NCBI GenBank assembly: GCA_033239525.1 | Contig: BSYO01000003.1 | Location: forward strand, 868,001-932,000 | Direction of reading: 5' to 3' | Length of the DNA: 64,000 nt | Origin: Nepenthes gracilis | Taxonomy: Eukaryota > Streptophyta > Magnoliopsida > Caryophyllales > Nepenthaceae | Part shown: in pieces, positions 36,929 through 49,515 of the stretch | Layout: each line of letters opens with the position of its first letter | How positions within the stretch are numbered: position 1 is the stretch's first letter | Translations under genes and position numbers: made by a program | The notes under the pieces: model-generated | What the model was told of the DNA's origin: nothing | Databases searched by the model: none | Seen by the model: only the letters and a program-made list of their open reading frames with translations

Positions 36929-38649
36929 TGCTCAACTTACAAGTCACACTCTTCCGAAGAACCAATCTTTCATGTGAAACTAACATTTAGCAAAAGGAAG
37001 CAGATTCAGCAAAAGAAAATGAGTTCGATCCAATAACCTTTATTCTAAGAAAGTTAAGGCATCATATCGTACACAGACAAGAAAAGCAAAGATAATAATG
37101 ATATCACTATTATCATCTGAATACCAGTAGCAACAACAATTAAAATTATGATTTAAAGAACTATTCTTGCAGGTTTTAGATACTATAATTCAAATTATTA
37201 TTCTTTTCAGTCTTATGTACCCATGCAAACGTAATATCATAATTTGATAACTGACTACATCTACAAGTAAGGTGGCCCACTGTATGGCTTCCTACATTGT
37301 GGCCTCTGAGGATGGTCAATGGTAAACAGTCTCTACCCATTCATTGCAAAGAGATAGTTTTCATGATTTGAATCCGTAATCGTCAGATCAAAATGAGCAA
37401 CCTTATCTTGACATCATAGACTAAGTAATTAGCTCAAAAATATCTAAACCAATCACTAGTAGCACCAACAATATTCAAGGCCTAGATGATGACTGTGAAT
37501 CTGTGATAGTGGGCCTGATGGAGATATTGCTTTGGAATCAGAAGAGGTCTGCTTATAGAAAGCCTACAGCCTGGTCTTGTCAGTGAGGTTGATGCTTCCA
37601 TGGATGCTGTCACTCCCTTAGCTTTGTACTCACCTAATTCAACAGGTGTTAAGAGCAGGGCTATAGAATTTGGAGAATTGGGAAAGAATCTTGCTTTTGT
37701 GGGGAAAACAATCATTCAGGCAGCGAGTCCAACATTTCTGATGTGTCTGATAAATTGAAAGATATTTTGGAAAATTCTAGAAACACCATGTTATAGTTCA
37801 AAAGGTGGGTTTAAATTTACTTCTTAATTAAAATGTGGGATTTGGCGAAATTGGACTTGTCCTCCTCACCTAAAGAAGATAAAGCAAATAAAGCTATTTG
37901 AGGAGAGTGACACTTAAAGGCTGAAGGATTTCAAGATTAATAATTGGAGGAGTAAGTTTTGCAAAAAAGCTGAAGAGGAAGAACTCGAGGCTTGAAGTGA
38001 AGTATGAAAAAGAATGATTGTGTTCTCTCTTTTGGGATCATCTTTATTTTGGTGTTGGGATTACAAGGCTTTTTGGTAAGTACTTTGGAATGAAGGTGTA
38101 ATTTTTTGTTTTGGGGTGAGACTTCCTTGGTCAGAATATAGTTGACTTTCTTAGTGATCAAAAACTGATGGTTGCAGCTTTTATTGAGATAATATTGGGA
38201 AAAATGAACAAATGAAGCAACAATATACACAAGTTCCCAATTTCCGTTGTGTTAAGCACAGGAATACAAACTATATGAAAGAAATACATAAAGCAGAACT
38301 GAAGGTATAACTGGCATAGTGTGGCATTCCATCAAACAAAAGAAAGAAACAAAGGGGGAAAAATAGAAGTTTATTGCTGGTAAAAAGGTATGTGCAGCCT
38401 CATCATCCAATCAAAGGAAAAATTTTCAACATGGTATCATAAGCTCGAGGATTCTTTCCATCAAAATAAAACTTGTAACAGCAAAAACCAGATTCAACAA
38501 TTATAGAGGGAAAAACACAGCTTTTTCAGTCCAGCCAAGTGCCAGCAACAAAAACCAATCAGTAGATGTCAAATTCAATCAAACATAGTGGACAAAATCT
38601 AACGGCATTGATGTCAAAAGCATCCCCATAAAACACGGCATTAAGGCAG

Positions 38650-39940
38650 CAACATCTAATTGCAGATTCACAAGGGAGACGTTAATGAGGGCTCTTTGGG
38701 AAGACATTTTGCATTCAATGTGACCACTATTTCAATGCACTTGAACCAATGCCCTAAAAAATCATTTGGTATGCACGATTGCTACAAGCGTGAATGGGAG
38801 TGGTACTTCCATGCACATCATATCTATTGATGGAACTTCTACTACTTGCTGGCTACAAGTACACCTCGGACCCAAACCCATTGAAATTACCAACCAAAGA
38901 GCCTCCCATGTTGAAGAGCAAAGGAAGACATTGAATAGGAGTTCACCCTTAACCTAGTCAAAAAGCAAATGCCCATGCCAAAGAACAAAGGAAGACCAAG
39001 TCGGTAGCCAAAGAACACAAAATCACCGACCACAAGTGTCACTCATTGGTCTCCCATGAGACCAACATGAGGATTTAGGCATAATCCAGTTGGCACATCA
39101 AAAAGGCGTCTGATGACTTTGAATAGGAGATTGCTCAGAAGATATGTAATGTGGCAAGTCAGCCGCCTTAGTAGAAAATCCTGGTGCCATTACTGTTATC
39201 CCCAGTTCATAGATGCACAGTCAATCAGCCACCAACGTTTTCCTAATAGTTATATTTGGCCTCTAACCTATAAATACATTACCAACCCTCATTTATAGGG
39301 ATATGGCTCTCAAGAGAAAGAGTAAGCTGATAAAACTCTTTCTCCTTCCGCACTCTCTCATTAAAGATACTCCACCAAACTTCCATAAATTTGTAAGGAG
39401 AAGGGAAAACCCTTGATCCACCATGCTGTACCGATCACAAACCCTTCATAAAAGGGGTATTCATTACAAAAAGGGATTATTGCAGCTCTGAGAGGAGAGT
39501 GTTACCACGCTTCCACGAGCCAAGATCTTGCCAAAGGAGAGCGTTGGCAGCTCCCAAGCTACAGAGATTGAATACTATTCAGTGCTTGAGCCACTAAGGG
39601 ACCTGTTTCCCCCAAATGGCCATATACCAACGGCCAAGCCCATTGCAATGCTCAGACTTTCACGACCTAATCTCCCTAAAACCAGGAGTCCCATGGTGAA
39701 GCTCAAGGACTTGTGGTTTCTTACCTTTACTTGCTTTTTATGAGCTTATATTGACTTAGGCATCATAGGGGATAACTCAGCATCATAAGGGATAACTCAG
39801 GAGAAAATCCCAAGCCTTTAGCTTTATTGTTTGTGGTGTGCAGAATCAGGGACATTGTATTCAGGCTTGAATCACGCCTTGGGTGGTCACCATGTCAAAT
39901 AAGACCTCAGTCCAAGCACGCATCGCTGCTCACTAATGAA
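38650..39940 (+). repeat. LTR-like insertion in ARF-GAP leader intron
   Basis: The segment has a TATA-like 'cctataaatacatt' at about 39269, then a leader-like stretch, and a 'gacttaggcatcatagggga' block near 39754 followed by a 20-bp near-duplicate. That block resembles the conserved R/U5 block of Tat-lineage LTRs. No coding domain is visible, and the boundaries are not determined. It lies in opposite orientation to the host gene. Confidence 0.4.
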
Positions 39941-40505
39941 ATTTGTGAATCAAAAATCTTATATTCTCTCATTATCATTTCCAGTGAGGGGATGGGTATA
40001 AAATAAAGGAACAATAATCAATAAGGTGGACATTGCTAAACTGTAATTCACTAACTGTCGAACCAATCTATTTGTATTTATCTTTTTTTTTTTTTTCAAT
40101 TTTAACTCTCATCCCCATTCCTTGTGTTCCTATATACCAAACAGGCAAAAAGAACATCAATCATAAGACCTTAATTACAGCACCAGAAGAATGCAACCAA
40201 ACCAAAAAGCATTTTCACCACAAAGTGGGGTTTGATTCTGATGAATTTTTCCCCCAGAATTCAAAAAATTTATGAAAATAATGAAATAGATGTAATTAAA
40301 CAAACTGACAAAGGTTTAAATGAACAGGAAATCATGCGGATTAATGCAAGCGATCAGCGCTAACAATTACAAGGTCAAACACAAAACATTACTCCAGATT
40401 TCCAAAGGTCTTACTGAAATTAATTGATTAAAAAAGCAGAACTACGGTTACAAACGCATCGATCATCATAAACAGCGGCAAGATCATTTGAAGTTGTTGA
40501 TTTAC

Positions 40506-40625
40506 CAGTAGTTATGAGAAGAGATTGCGACCGCGATTTCTGATACTATCTTGACATTCGAGTTCGCGTAGCCGCATGGAGGGGACAGAGGTGAAGAGAG
40601 AGCGAGTGGAGAGAGAGAATGCAGT
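40506..40625 (-). promoter_or_regulatory. ARF-GAP 5' leader exon and core promoter
   Basis: Reading the minus strand, a TATA-like 'tttataac' (~40622-40632) and a CT-rich start region precede a GC-richer leader. The leader ends at a good donor, CTACTG|GTAAAT, at 40506. The coding ATG lies 3.6 kb away at 36928, so the leader intron is long. The exact start site and the acceptor before 36928 are inferred. Confidence 0.5.
40512..40577 (-). CDS. 21-codon upstream ORF in ARF-GAP leader
   Basis: An ATG at 40577 opens a frame of 21 codons (starting MRLRELECQ) that stops at 40512, 6 nt before the splice donor. It lies wholly inside the leader exon. If the leader is transcribed as modelled, this uORF could lower translation of the main ORF. 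No peptide homology is known to me. A second ATG in another frame stops after three codons. Confidence 0.4.
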   Translation of the reverse strand: MRLRELECQDSIRNRGRNLFS

Positions 40626-40639
40626 TATAAACTTGCAGA

Positions 40640-42650
40640 AATAATAATTTTTTAAGATGAATGATTAGCTTGAGAACTCTGATGACAGGATAATATTCGT
40701 TGGGGTGACATACGCCATCAACTTTTCTTTTTTTCCGTCCTCCTGTGGATTTGAAAGTGGAACCTCTCCTGGAAGGCAACACTGCCATGACCTGAAGTTT
40801 TTCCCCCCTTTCTACTTTCACATCGTTGAACATAATTGTGAATGTAGATTATTTTTTATTCTAAAATCCCTTTTCACCTTTTAGTTTAAATCAGATAGGT
40901 TAAACTATAGCTCAATGTAAAAGAAATATGTAGGAAGATTATTATTATTATTACATATAAATATATATTGTATATAAAAAATAGACTACGTGGTAGAAGT
41001 GTAAGGTAATCTCCTATATTTTATCTTTAAACCATTAAATGCATAATCTAGTGGCCCAAACTAAATGGTTGTGCTAATGATTGTAGTCTTAAAGAGTCTT
41101 TCTAAATAACTTTTTATATGAATCATTAAATCTTTTATTTTAATTGTGGTTGACATTGTCTATTTGTACTAATTTTTTTAATTTTGATTAACTATTTTAG
41201 TTGTTATGTTATTTTTGCAAAATAACTAAATTATTGCTTTGATAAAATAACTTTTTAAACAATCTACATAAAATTATTTTTATAATATCCCCTTAGTAAC
41301 ATAAAATCTAACAATGGCTCGTATTGATAGTATTATGTCATTTTGGCAAGGCAATTTGACACCTCATCAACGTGGCATAGAGGCAACCTTGTGGTTGGTA
41401 ATTTGTCAGCTCAACAAGCCAACTAATTGGCCATTCAGAAACTTAATCATTTGACAACCAAGCGACTTAACAGTGTGATTACTTAATCTTTCATTTATTA
41501 TTTGACTTGACAACTCAGAGCATTATAGGCCTAAAATATATGGCATCTTAGATTTATATTTTTATTGTTTGTTTTTTATCCATCAATGATAAATGTAAAT
41601 TTAAAATAATAACAATAATAAAATTATTATTATTATTATTAAGCATAGCAAGGCTCATGCAGTTTGATGAATGACACAATTTCACACCATCTTCGGGCCT
41701 CACCGTCTATTGACCACTAGCTGTAAATACTGACAACATCGACTATTCCACAGTTTCCAACCACCACACTGCCCCCATGCCATCTATATATTTATATCTT
41801 TGTAACAGTTTTTGTTGTTAGCTAATGCCCATGACCTAAATTATGGTCTGTTATGTGTTCTACTATTTTTAGCTTAATGGAGCTCAAATCTTTGTGTAGC
41901 ACTAAAAAGCATATACCCAAAAACAAAACAAAATGAAACAAAATTATCAAGCCAAGTTTGAAAAAAAAAAAACAACCAATTGGGTCCGTAACACCTTAGG
42001 TTGAGTACATGTAATTAAAGGGGTCCGTGAATCTAAATGAATGAAGCCAACCCTGATCAACCCAATCAAAAAAGACTATTTGATAGAGTAAATTTTTTCT
42101 TATCAATTAACCGAACTAAATACCAGTTGACTAAGAGGTGCTAAAAGATTGAAGTTAAAGTAAATGAAGCCAGTTTAACAAAGCACTTGGTTCCTAGGAG
42201 CTAAATGGGCCCACACACAAGATCATTGACCAAACTTATAAGGCTCATGCAAGCTGGCACGACACATCAACAACGATTAAAGATCAATAATCTTAAATTG
42301 GTCATCTAATCAACACTTTATTTGCTTGACATATAAATATAGTGTCTATAATCATTGGAATAATAGTTAAGGTATGAAAATCATAGAACGTTTTACTAGC
42401 CAATGGGCCAAGGAAGTACACATTTACATCCATTATCCATGGTTTGAGATCCCACACTGGTATGCCAAAACTAACACATTCAAGGTTGACCAATTGATTG
42501 TATAAATACAAAACCCTTCAACACAAAGAAGCGAATAGACAAGTAGCAGGCACTGAAGATAGAAAGCTCATAAACACTCAATATAATAATGATTTTTTAA
42601 TTTATATTTATGATATTATAATTTTTATATATTATATTAATGTAAAAAAT
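40640..42650. other. Intergenic, upstream of ARF-GAP
   Basis: AT-rich DNA with a short ATT run at about 41620-41640 and no recognisable exon. Part of it may belong to the minus-oriented LTR-like block whose possible end (TGTAAGGTA) is at 41000. The 95-codon frame at 40546-40833 overlaps the promoter and has no family match. Confidence 0.5.
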
Positions 42651-42659
42651 AATTATATA

Positions 42660-45600
42660 ATAAAAAATTTAAGAAAAAAATAAGAGTTTGAGAAATCAGG
42701 TTTAATGTTTGATAGGCGTTAGAGTTACACTCAAACTTTTTTTAAGCACAATTTTCATATTTGAGAAGCACTTTGTGTAATTTGGGTAAAATGGTTTAAA
42801 CTTTGAGCATACACTAGTGGTTTTTATATGTGCATGAGCCTAGGCATATGTCAATTTGAATATATATTGTCCATTCACTTGATTTCAGTCATTCGCTCGG
42901 GAAAGAAGAGAGAAAAAGAGAAAGAGAAAGAAAAAAAAGAAGGAAAAAGAGAGGAAAGATAAAGAAAAATAATTTCTAAACTATTTCATGTCAAATTTAA
43001 TAAATATTTGAATTATGGTAAATATATTTAAACCCATTTTTTAGTCTCTTATTAATTTTTTTTTTTAAAAAAATTTCTTCTAATTCTTGTTTGAATGTAC
43101 ATGTGTATTAGCATTTTCAACCACTTTTCATATATTATTGTATACATATTTATTTTATCAAATATTTTAAGATTTTATTGGTTTTTATTAAATAATTGGA
43201 AACTTCGTTTGTTTTTATCGAATATTTAGATATTTCACTTGTCTTTTACGTAATATTTGAAGATTTTAAAAGCATATATTTATATTTGAAATATAGTAAA
43301 GAAAATCATAACTTCTTTTAGTATTCAATATTATATGTTGATTTTATATAAATATTTTACGAGAACTCTATTTTATAAAATAAAAACAAAGATCTTACTT
43401 TTCTCTTGAATTAAAAAATTTTGAATATGTGATGTACGATGTATGATTTTTCATTTAATAAAATAAGAACAATTGTATAATGAATGTATTATATTCGGAT
43501 ATATCATAATATATTATGTGTATTTAACTAACGCATATATTATCTATAGGTGAAAAAAAGTTACTTTTGACCCCATCTATAGAGTATTATAGATAACCTA
43601 CTTACAAATTTTAAATAGTAATGCATGAACCTAAGACTATTAAAAATATGTGAAATCTATTTTTTCAAATTATCCTTTAATTAGTTGATGTGTTTGTCAC
43701 CAATCGTTAATTCTTAAATTTTTACCTATTTTTGATGCAATTATTCATTTTTCATATTTTAATATATATTTAAATGTTTCAATCTTCTTATATTTTTCAT
43801 AAGTTCCGTATGTTTTGAATATATATATATTGAGCAACTCGTATAAAACCATGATTTAGAACGTATTTATTAAATATTAGACATCTTGACATTCGTATTT
43901 AATTTATAATAAATATATCATTTCGTTTGTTTTACTCATATATATTCGTTTTGTAAAATCCAAACCCCCAAGAATTATTTTAATAATACCAATTTTAAAT
44001 AAATTGATAAAGTATAAAAGTTAATTACATGTTCAGATAAAAAATTAAGTGTTAAAGCAAAATAAGTTAAAGTCAAGAGATGTCTGATATTGTCTGATCT
44101 ACACATAAGTGTATTTTAAATAAAATAGTCACGTTTCAGATGCGCACTATTGGTGCTCGTGTATTGATGCCAGATAAACTCTTACTTGATACTTGTACGC
44201 AACTCAAAATTTGTCATTGTGCTTGAGCCGTACTTGACAAGTGCAGTTGTACCAACCTATTATAAATATGTCTTTTGGTTAATTTTAACTAATTTCATGT
44301 AGAGAGAGAAGGAGAAAATGTAAAGACAGAGAAGAATAGCAAGTAAAAAAGGAGAGAGTAAATCCAAATTGGTTAAGTAAAATCTAAACAAATATTTGAT
44401 AATTGCAAATCAAGACAAGTGTATCTAAACTATATCTTTGTTTATTACTATTTTTCTGAAATTTATGAGTATTTTTTATTTAAATATTTATATATATGAT
44501 ATTTTTTAATCTCTTTGATTATATATTACATGCATGTTAGTTTAATTCCTATTTTATAAGATTTTTGAAAGTTTATATCATAAATTCATTCATATTATTT
44601 TAAAATCCAGAAATTCTTACATATATATTCTTACATATTTTTTTTATTTACAAGCTATTTGGTTAAAACTCTACATTGATTTTGATGTAAGTTATTTGTT
44701 TTTCCAAATTTGAGTAAAAAATTACATTATATTTCAAGGTAGAGTTTTTAATTTTAATTAAATAAGAACCATTGTAAAGAATTATATGTATTCTAGTATA
44801 CTATTTGTAAATTAAAACTCGAACCTAACATTGTGGATCAAAAAATTGGTGTCTAATCTCGACTATAGAAAATAATATATAGTCAATTCACTCATAAGTT
44901 ACAAATAGTGGTGTATGACATTTAATTATGTAAAAACAGTTATAATCCAAAATTTAATATTCGACCATTATTGATAATGTAATTGCCAATCCCTAATTAT
45001 TATATATTTGGATAATTTATGTACATTTTATATTTTTATATGTTCGAACGACTTTTATAAATTTCATATCTATATATATTTGTATGAATTTAACATGTTT
45101 TACTCGTTTATACAATTTTGAGATGTTCGACATTCATATATTCATTTATAATTTTCTCATACTTAATTGCAATTTTGATACTTTTAGCATTTTGTTTTTA
45201 ATCATAAATATTATTCTCTATATTTTCATTCAATATATTCATATATATAAAATTTATACATATTTTGTTAAATATTAGACTTAATTTTATTACAAATTTG
45301 TTAACCTGTTAGATTATTGGAATTAGATGCGATTGTAATGACTTTGGATGATGAAAAAAAGGCATTCAGAAGAATAAATTTTAGGATGTTTTAGTTATTT
45401 TTAATTATTTTACTAAGATTTGTAAATTCGATTTCGGACATCGTTTTTATTATAGTTACGGGTCAAGAGTTGTTAACTTTCAGTATGTTGTTGTATATTA
45501 TATTATTGCTCATTCAGATTTCGGGTTTGAGATATTTTTTTAGCTTATGATTTAAGTTGATCAATTGACAAGTTTTTGAAACTTCTTTTGGGTATGACTT

Positions 45601-45779
45601 TTAGATCTTGAATTTGGATATTTATATTTTGTTAGACCATTTAATGGTATTTATTGCAGGTTCGTATCTCGACATTTGGCTGCTTTTAATTCGGTTAGTT
45701 TAATGTTTATTCATGGGATCGAATTAAAGTCTAATTTGATGTAATGAGATTACAAGTTTTGGGTCGGGGACATGGCACA
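42660..45779 (-). repeat. Minus-oriented large LTR-like sequence, probably two copies
   Basis: Reading the minus strand, the sequence starts TGTGCCATGTCCCCGACCC at 45779, like the starts of the giant LTRs elsewhere. Two GA-rich tracts (42896-42960 and 44303-44360), each with similar flanks including an 'atctatag..atagat' or 'gactatag' block, suggest two related copies about 1.4 kb apart. One possible inner end is TGTAAAATCC at 43952. No matching target duplication was found, so the limits are tentative. No coding content. Confidence 0.4.
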
Positions 45780-46484
45780 TTTATTATACATATATGATTG
45801 GTATAGTTGCCCCAAGCCCAAGAGAAAGGTTTGTCAAGGATTTGGCCAATAATCGAATAAAGTCTAAATCAGCCCATATAGTCTAAAGTGGGTAAATAAA
45901 CCTGTCGGTCTTATATGAATAGTTCACTTTCACTTTCTGTACGATGACTACACTAACTCTAATCGACCGAGATAGACAACTTTCTTTTCTTATCTAGATA
46001 GTTAAATAAATTCGGCTACCAGTTTGGAATCGTCGGCCAAACGGCATCTTCTTATCTATTCGGATGGTTTCATAGACAGTTAATAGAGAGATCAATTGCC
46101 CATTGACTCTATATGAATCCTTCCTTTCCAACAGGAACAGGGAGGACGGATAGCTAAAATTCTAAAAAGTTAGCAAGGGACAATTCTAAGATACTTTAAG
46201 TATATTTTCTTTTTCTCATTATGATGCTTTCCATTAAGCTCACTTTATAAAATTATTTTACAAATATTCTCACTTTACATCATATATATTCTTTCAACAA
46301 AGAAAGATTACTAATTTGAATATCGGATGATATATTGGGGAGTGAGTCCCACCAATCATTTGACCGTCTATTTGTTGTGTTGCACAAGGGTATAAAGACC
46401 AGATCATTTTCTAATCGTTCGAACTAGGCAAACCGGTATTTGGCTCCCTAACCCGTATAATCTTCCAGATCCGATATCGTAACA
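45780..46484 (+). repeat. 5' LTR remnant of Tat-lineage gypsy element
   Basis: The sequence ends GTAACA directly before a Tat-type leader (ttggcaccgtctgtgggaa) at 46485. It contains a TATA-like 'gactctatatgaa' at about 46107. The left end is not defined because it abuts the LTR-like block ending at 45779. Confidence 0.6.
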
Positions 46485-46503
46485 TTGGCACCGTCTGTGG
46501 GAA
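46485..46503 (+). other. Primer-binding/leader sequence of Tat element
   Basis: The sequence ttggcaccgtctgtgggaa follows the LTR end immediately. It differs by one base (ca for cg) from the TTGGCGCCGTCTGTGGGAA leader often found in Tat-lineage elements, again a C/G-type transition. It marks the start of minus-strand DNA synthesis. Confidence 0.75.
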
Positions 46504-47146
46504 ATCGATCAAAAGTCCGACTACCACACTCGTGTAAAGAACAATATGGTAAACACTCGAGTACAAATCAGCGTACCGATCAAAGACGCTACCTCATGTG
46601 GCAACTACCATCCATGGTTGTGTGGATGATCATCCCGACCCTTGTATATGTACACTCGGAATGAGGATTGATGACATCTTCAAGGCTGTTAGAATCATTT
46701 GCACATGACTAAATGAGTGGTTGAAGAGGGCTTCATCATCAGCCTCCCAAGCCACAACGTCAAAATGGAGGAATCGGGGGAAGAGGCACCCCACCAAGAA
46801 GACCCGTTAGCCGGATGACTTCGGGACTCAAGCTACCTCAAGTGTTAAAGTCTCATCATATCTAGAGGGTTGTCTAAATTACAGGACCCGAGAGGATAAC
46901 CTCTAGAGGTAAGATCCACATTACTCCCATGATGATAGAGAGCCATCATATTAAGGAGGAGTCTCTTATAGTGTGCATCCTCTAAAGACTGTGGGCCGCC
47001 TAGCCTCTCATGCCACATAGAATCTCTCAGAATTAAGAATCTTCCTTAATATGAAGAGGATGAAAGTCCCTCTTCAAATGGAGAAGAAAGTTGAAAAAAT
47101 GTGGTAACATATTTTCGAAGAAGACGCTGGTGGACAAACTACAAAC

Positions 47147-48330
47147 TTGCGGAGATCACTATTCATAATGGAAATCCATACACATCCACTCCCTCACAAA
47201 TTCAAGATGCCAGCCGTGGATCCTTACAATGGGTGTACTAATCCGATGGATCATCTTGACCATTTTTACACTCTATTGAGCTTTCAAAGTATGAACGAGA
47301 TCACAATGTGTCCGTACTTTCCCTTAACTCTCAAACGGGATGCTCAAGTTTGGTTCTATCGGCTTCAATCCAACTTGATTCGGATATTTTAAGATCTGGC
47401 TGATGGCTTCTTGTTATTGTTGTTTCCAGTCGAAGGGAAGAAAAGCAACCTTGATGCCTTTCTTGAGTCAAGTAGGAGCCGAATGAAAGACTAAAGAGCT
47501 TCATGTCTCAATTCACAATCGAGACTCGAAAGATATTTAAGCTCACCGATGAGGTGAAACTAAGCACCTTCGTTTTGACCCTAGGGTTGGGGATTTCTTC
47601 AAGCATATGACCAATAAGGATTCACAAACCTTTCGGGAGGTCGAGGCAATTACTCGAACTTACACAGCAGCCGAAAAGACCAACGAGGTGAAATGGTCGG
47701 AGCTTATGGACCATTTTTCCTAGTAGATGGTAAATGAAAAGAGGAAGAAGGGGGATCATGTAGGCTTCCACGGGCCTAGGAAGCCGCCGAAGGTAGAGTT
47801 GACAGTACGAGGGGAGTTCAAGCCTTGAATCTAACTCCTTTAAGTGACTCTTGTACCAATATCTTGATGTAAATTCGGGATAAAAAAATTTTACAAATGG
47901 TCGAAGGTATTGAAAAACTCGAATGGAGGGGATCAATCTAAATATTCTCACTACCATCAGTGTGGGGGTCACAACATTGAAGATCGACGAAAGCTGTAAA
48001 AGGATATTGAAGACTTAATCCGAAAAGGTCACCTCACCTGATTTTTGCAAAGACCCAGACAGGCCTTCGGAGGAGCAGACGGGGATGAAGTTGAGCAGCC
48101 AAGGAACCGAGTGGCAACGGGGGTTGTCAACATGGTGACAACGCGACCAATACAGAATGATGCCCCAAATCAACCAAATGTGGCCGTCGGCCGTAAGAAA
48201 CCTAGAGAAGGAGTTAGGGATAACACCATTAGTTTTAGTAATGAAGATATGACTCATGTACTATCCCATCATTCTGATCCATTTATTGTATCTGCTCTCA
48301 TTTCTGATGGTGATGTGATTATCTGTTAAA
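47147..48330 (+). pseudogene. Tat gag remnant
   Basis: The frame 47147-47392 carries the gag signature 'YNGCTNPMDHLDHFYTLL' and 'FPLTLKRDAQVWFYRL', close to the DGT.DP.DHL and L.G.A..WF blocks of the family. At about 47938-48045 a degraded zinc-knuckle-like stretch ('HYHQCGGHNIEDRRKL') is followed by 'DIEDLIRKGHL', typical of the gag C-terminus. Several stops and frame changes separate the parts. One expected knuckle cysteine is missing. Confidence 0.7.
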
Positions 48331-48481
48331 ATGATTATTTATTGATAATAAAAGTTCTAAAAATTTATATTACATTGATACATATTTCGAATTTGGTTTA
48401 AATAGGAGTCAAATGAAATCCATCGAGGGACCCTTGTACAGGTTGGACAATGAGTTGATACTTGGTCATGGGGTCGTCTAG

Positions 48482-48800
48482 TTGGAAGTCACGCTAAGGA
48501 CTTATTTGACGACTGCATCCATGATACTTTCCTTCTTAGCGGTGGACCCTCCATTAGTCTACAATGTCATTTTTGGACATCCTTGTCTAGCTGTTTTTAT
48601 GACAGTGACCTCGATCCCCCAGTTAAAAATAAAGTTTCCCACTTTATACGACTTAAGAGAGGTTCTTGGCAATCAAATGATTGGACAAATATGTTACTTG
48701 TCCCAACTAACCCAGACATTCTCGGCCTACTAATCGAGGACCTCGACTTTCGTGACAAGACCACCTTATTACAAAGCCCGATTTAAAGAATCTACAAATC
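48482..48800 (+). pseudogene. Tat protease C-terminal part
   Basis: The 83-codon frame contains 'FLAVDPPLVYNVIFGHPCL' and 'PQLKIKFPT', matching the conserved end of the Tat protease domain (F.V.D.P..YN.ILGRP.L and HL..KFPT). The active-site part upstream is unreadable because of stops. The sequence then continues through decayed spacer into RT. Confidence 0.65.
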
Positions 48801-49109
48801 AGATCCTATTGGATCGAATAATCTAAAGAAATATGTTCGAATAGGAAATTCTTTGCCAGAACCTCTCCGAAGCTAGCTTATCAGTTTTCTCCGGTAGAAT
48901 TCTGACGTTTTTACTTAGACACCTGTTGACTTGCCAAGAATACAGACTAGAGTAATGGTCCATAAATTGAGTCTCAATTTCGATAATAAACCTGTCCAAC
49001 AGAAACGAAGGAAATCATTTAATTGAGAAACTAGTCACTATCCATGGGGAAGTGAAAAAGCGGCTCAACACTAGATTCATCGGGGAGGTCTAATATCCGG
49101 ACTGGTTAT

Positions 49110-49515
49110 CGAACGTGGTCCTAGTTAAAAAAAGTAATGGAAAGTGGACGACGTGCATTGACTTCACCAACATCAACAAAGTATGTCCTAAGGATAGCTT
49201 TCCGCTACCGAGATTAACTTGCTCGTGCACTCAACATCTGGTCATAAATTATTGAGCTTCATGAATGCATATTCAAATTTCAACCAAATCCCAATGAGCT
49301 CAGAAAACGAGAAGCATACGTTCTTCATGACTAACGAAGAGACATATTGTTATGAAGTTATGTCTTTTGAACTAAAGAATGTTGGTGCTACCTACCAACG
49401 ATTTATCAACAACATGTTTGAAACCCAGATCAGAGGGAATATGAAAATGTATGTGGATAACATACTCATCAAAAGAAGAGCAACCGATAACTATATTTGT
49501 GATCTGGACGAGACG
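49110..49515 (+). pseudogene. Tat reverse transcriptase, catalytic Asp residues changed
   Basis: The translation shows 'VVLVKKSNGKW' (49116-49148), 'NINKVCPKDSFPLPR', 'LLSFMNAYSNFNQIPM' (~49249-49296), 'YEVMSFELKNVGATYQRF' and 'MKMYVDNILIK'. Motif A should read FMDAYSG but reads FMNAYSN (Asn codon 49264-49266). Motif C should read YVDD but reads YVDN (Asn codon 49459-49461). Both changes are G-to-A transitions in catalytic residues. The frame runs on without a stop into an RNase H piece, so the thumb/connection part is deleted. Confidence 0.85.

Noticed and set aside
40546..40833. 95-codon frame upstream of the ARF-GAP gene
   Set aside because: It overlaps the promoter and leader, has no family match, and the spliced model explains the region better.
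41000..45779. A single 4.8-kb minus-oriented LTR
   Set aside because: Flanks AGAAG and TTTAT do not match, and internal repetition suggests more than one copy.
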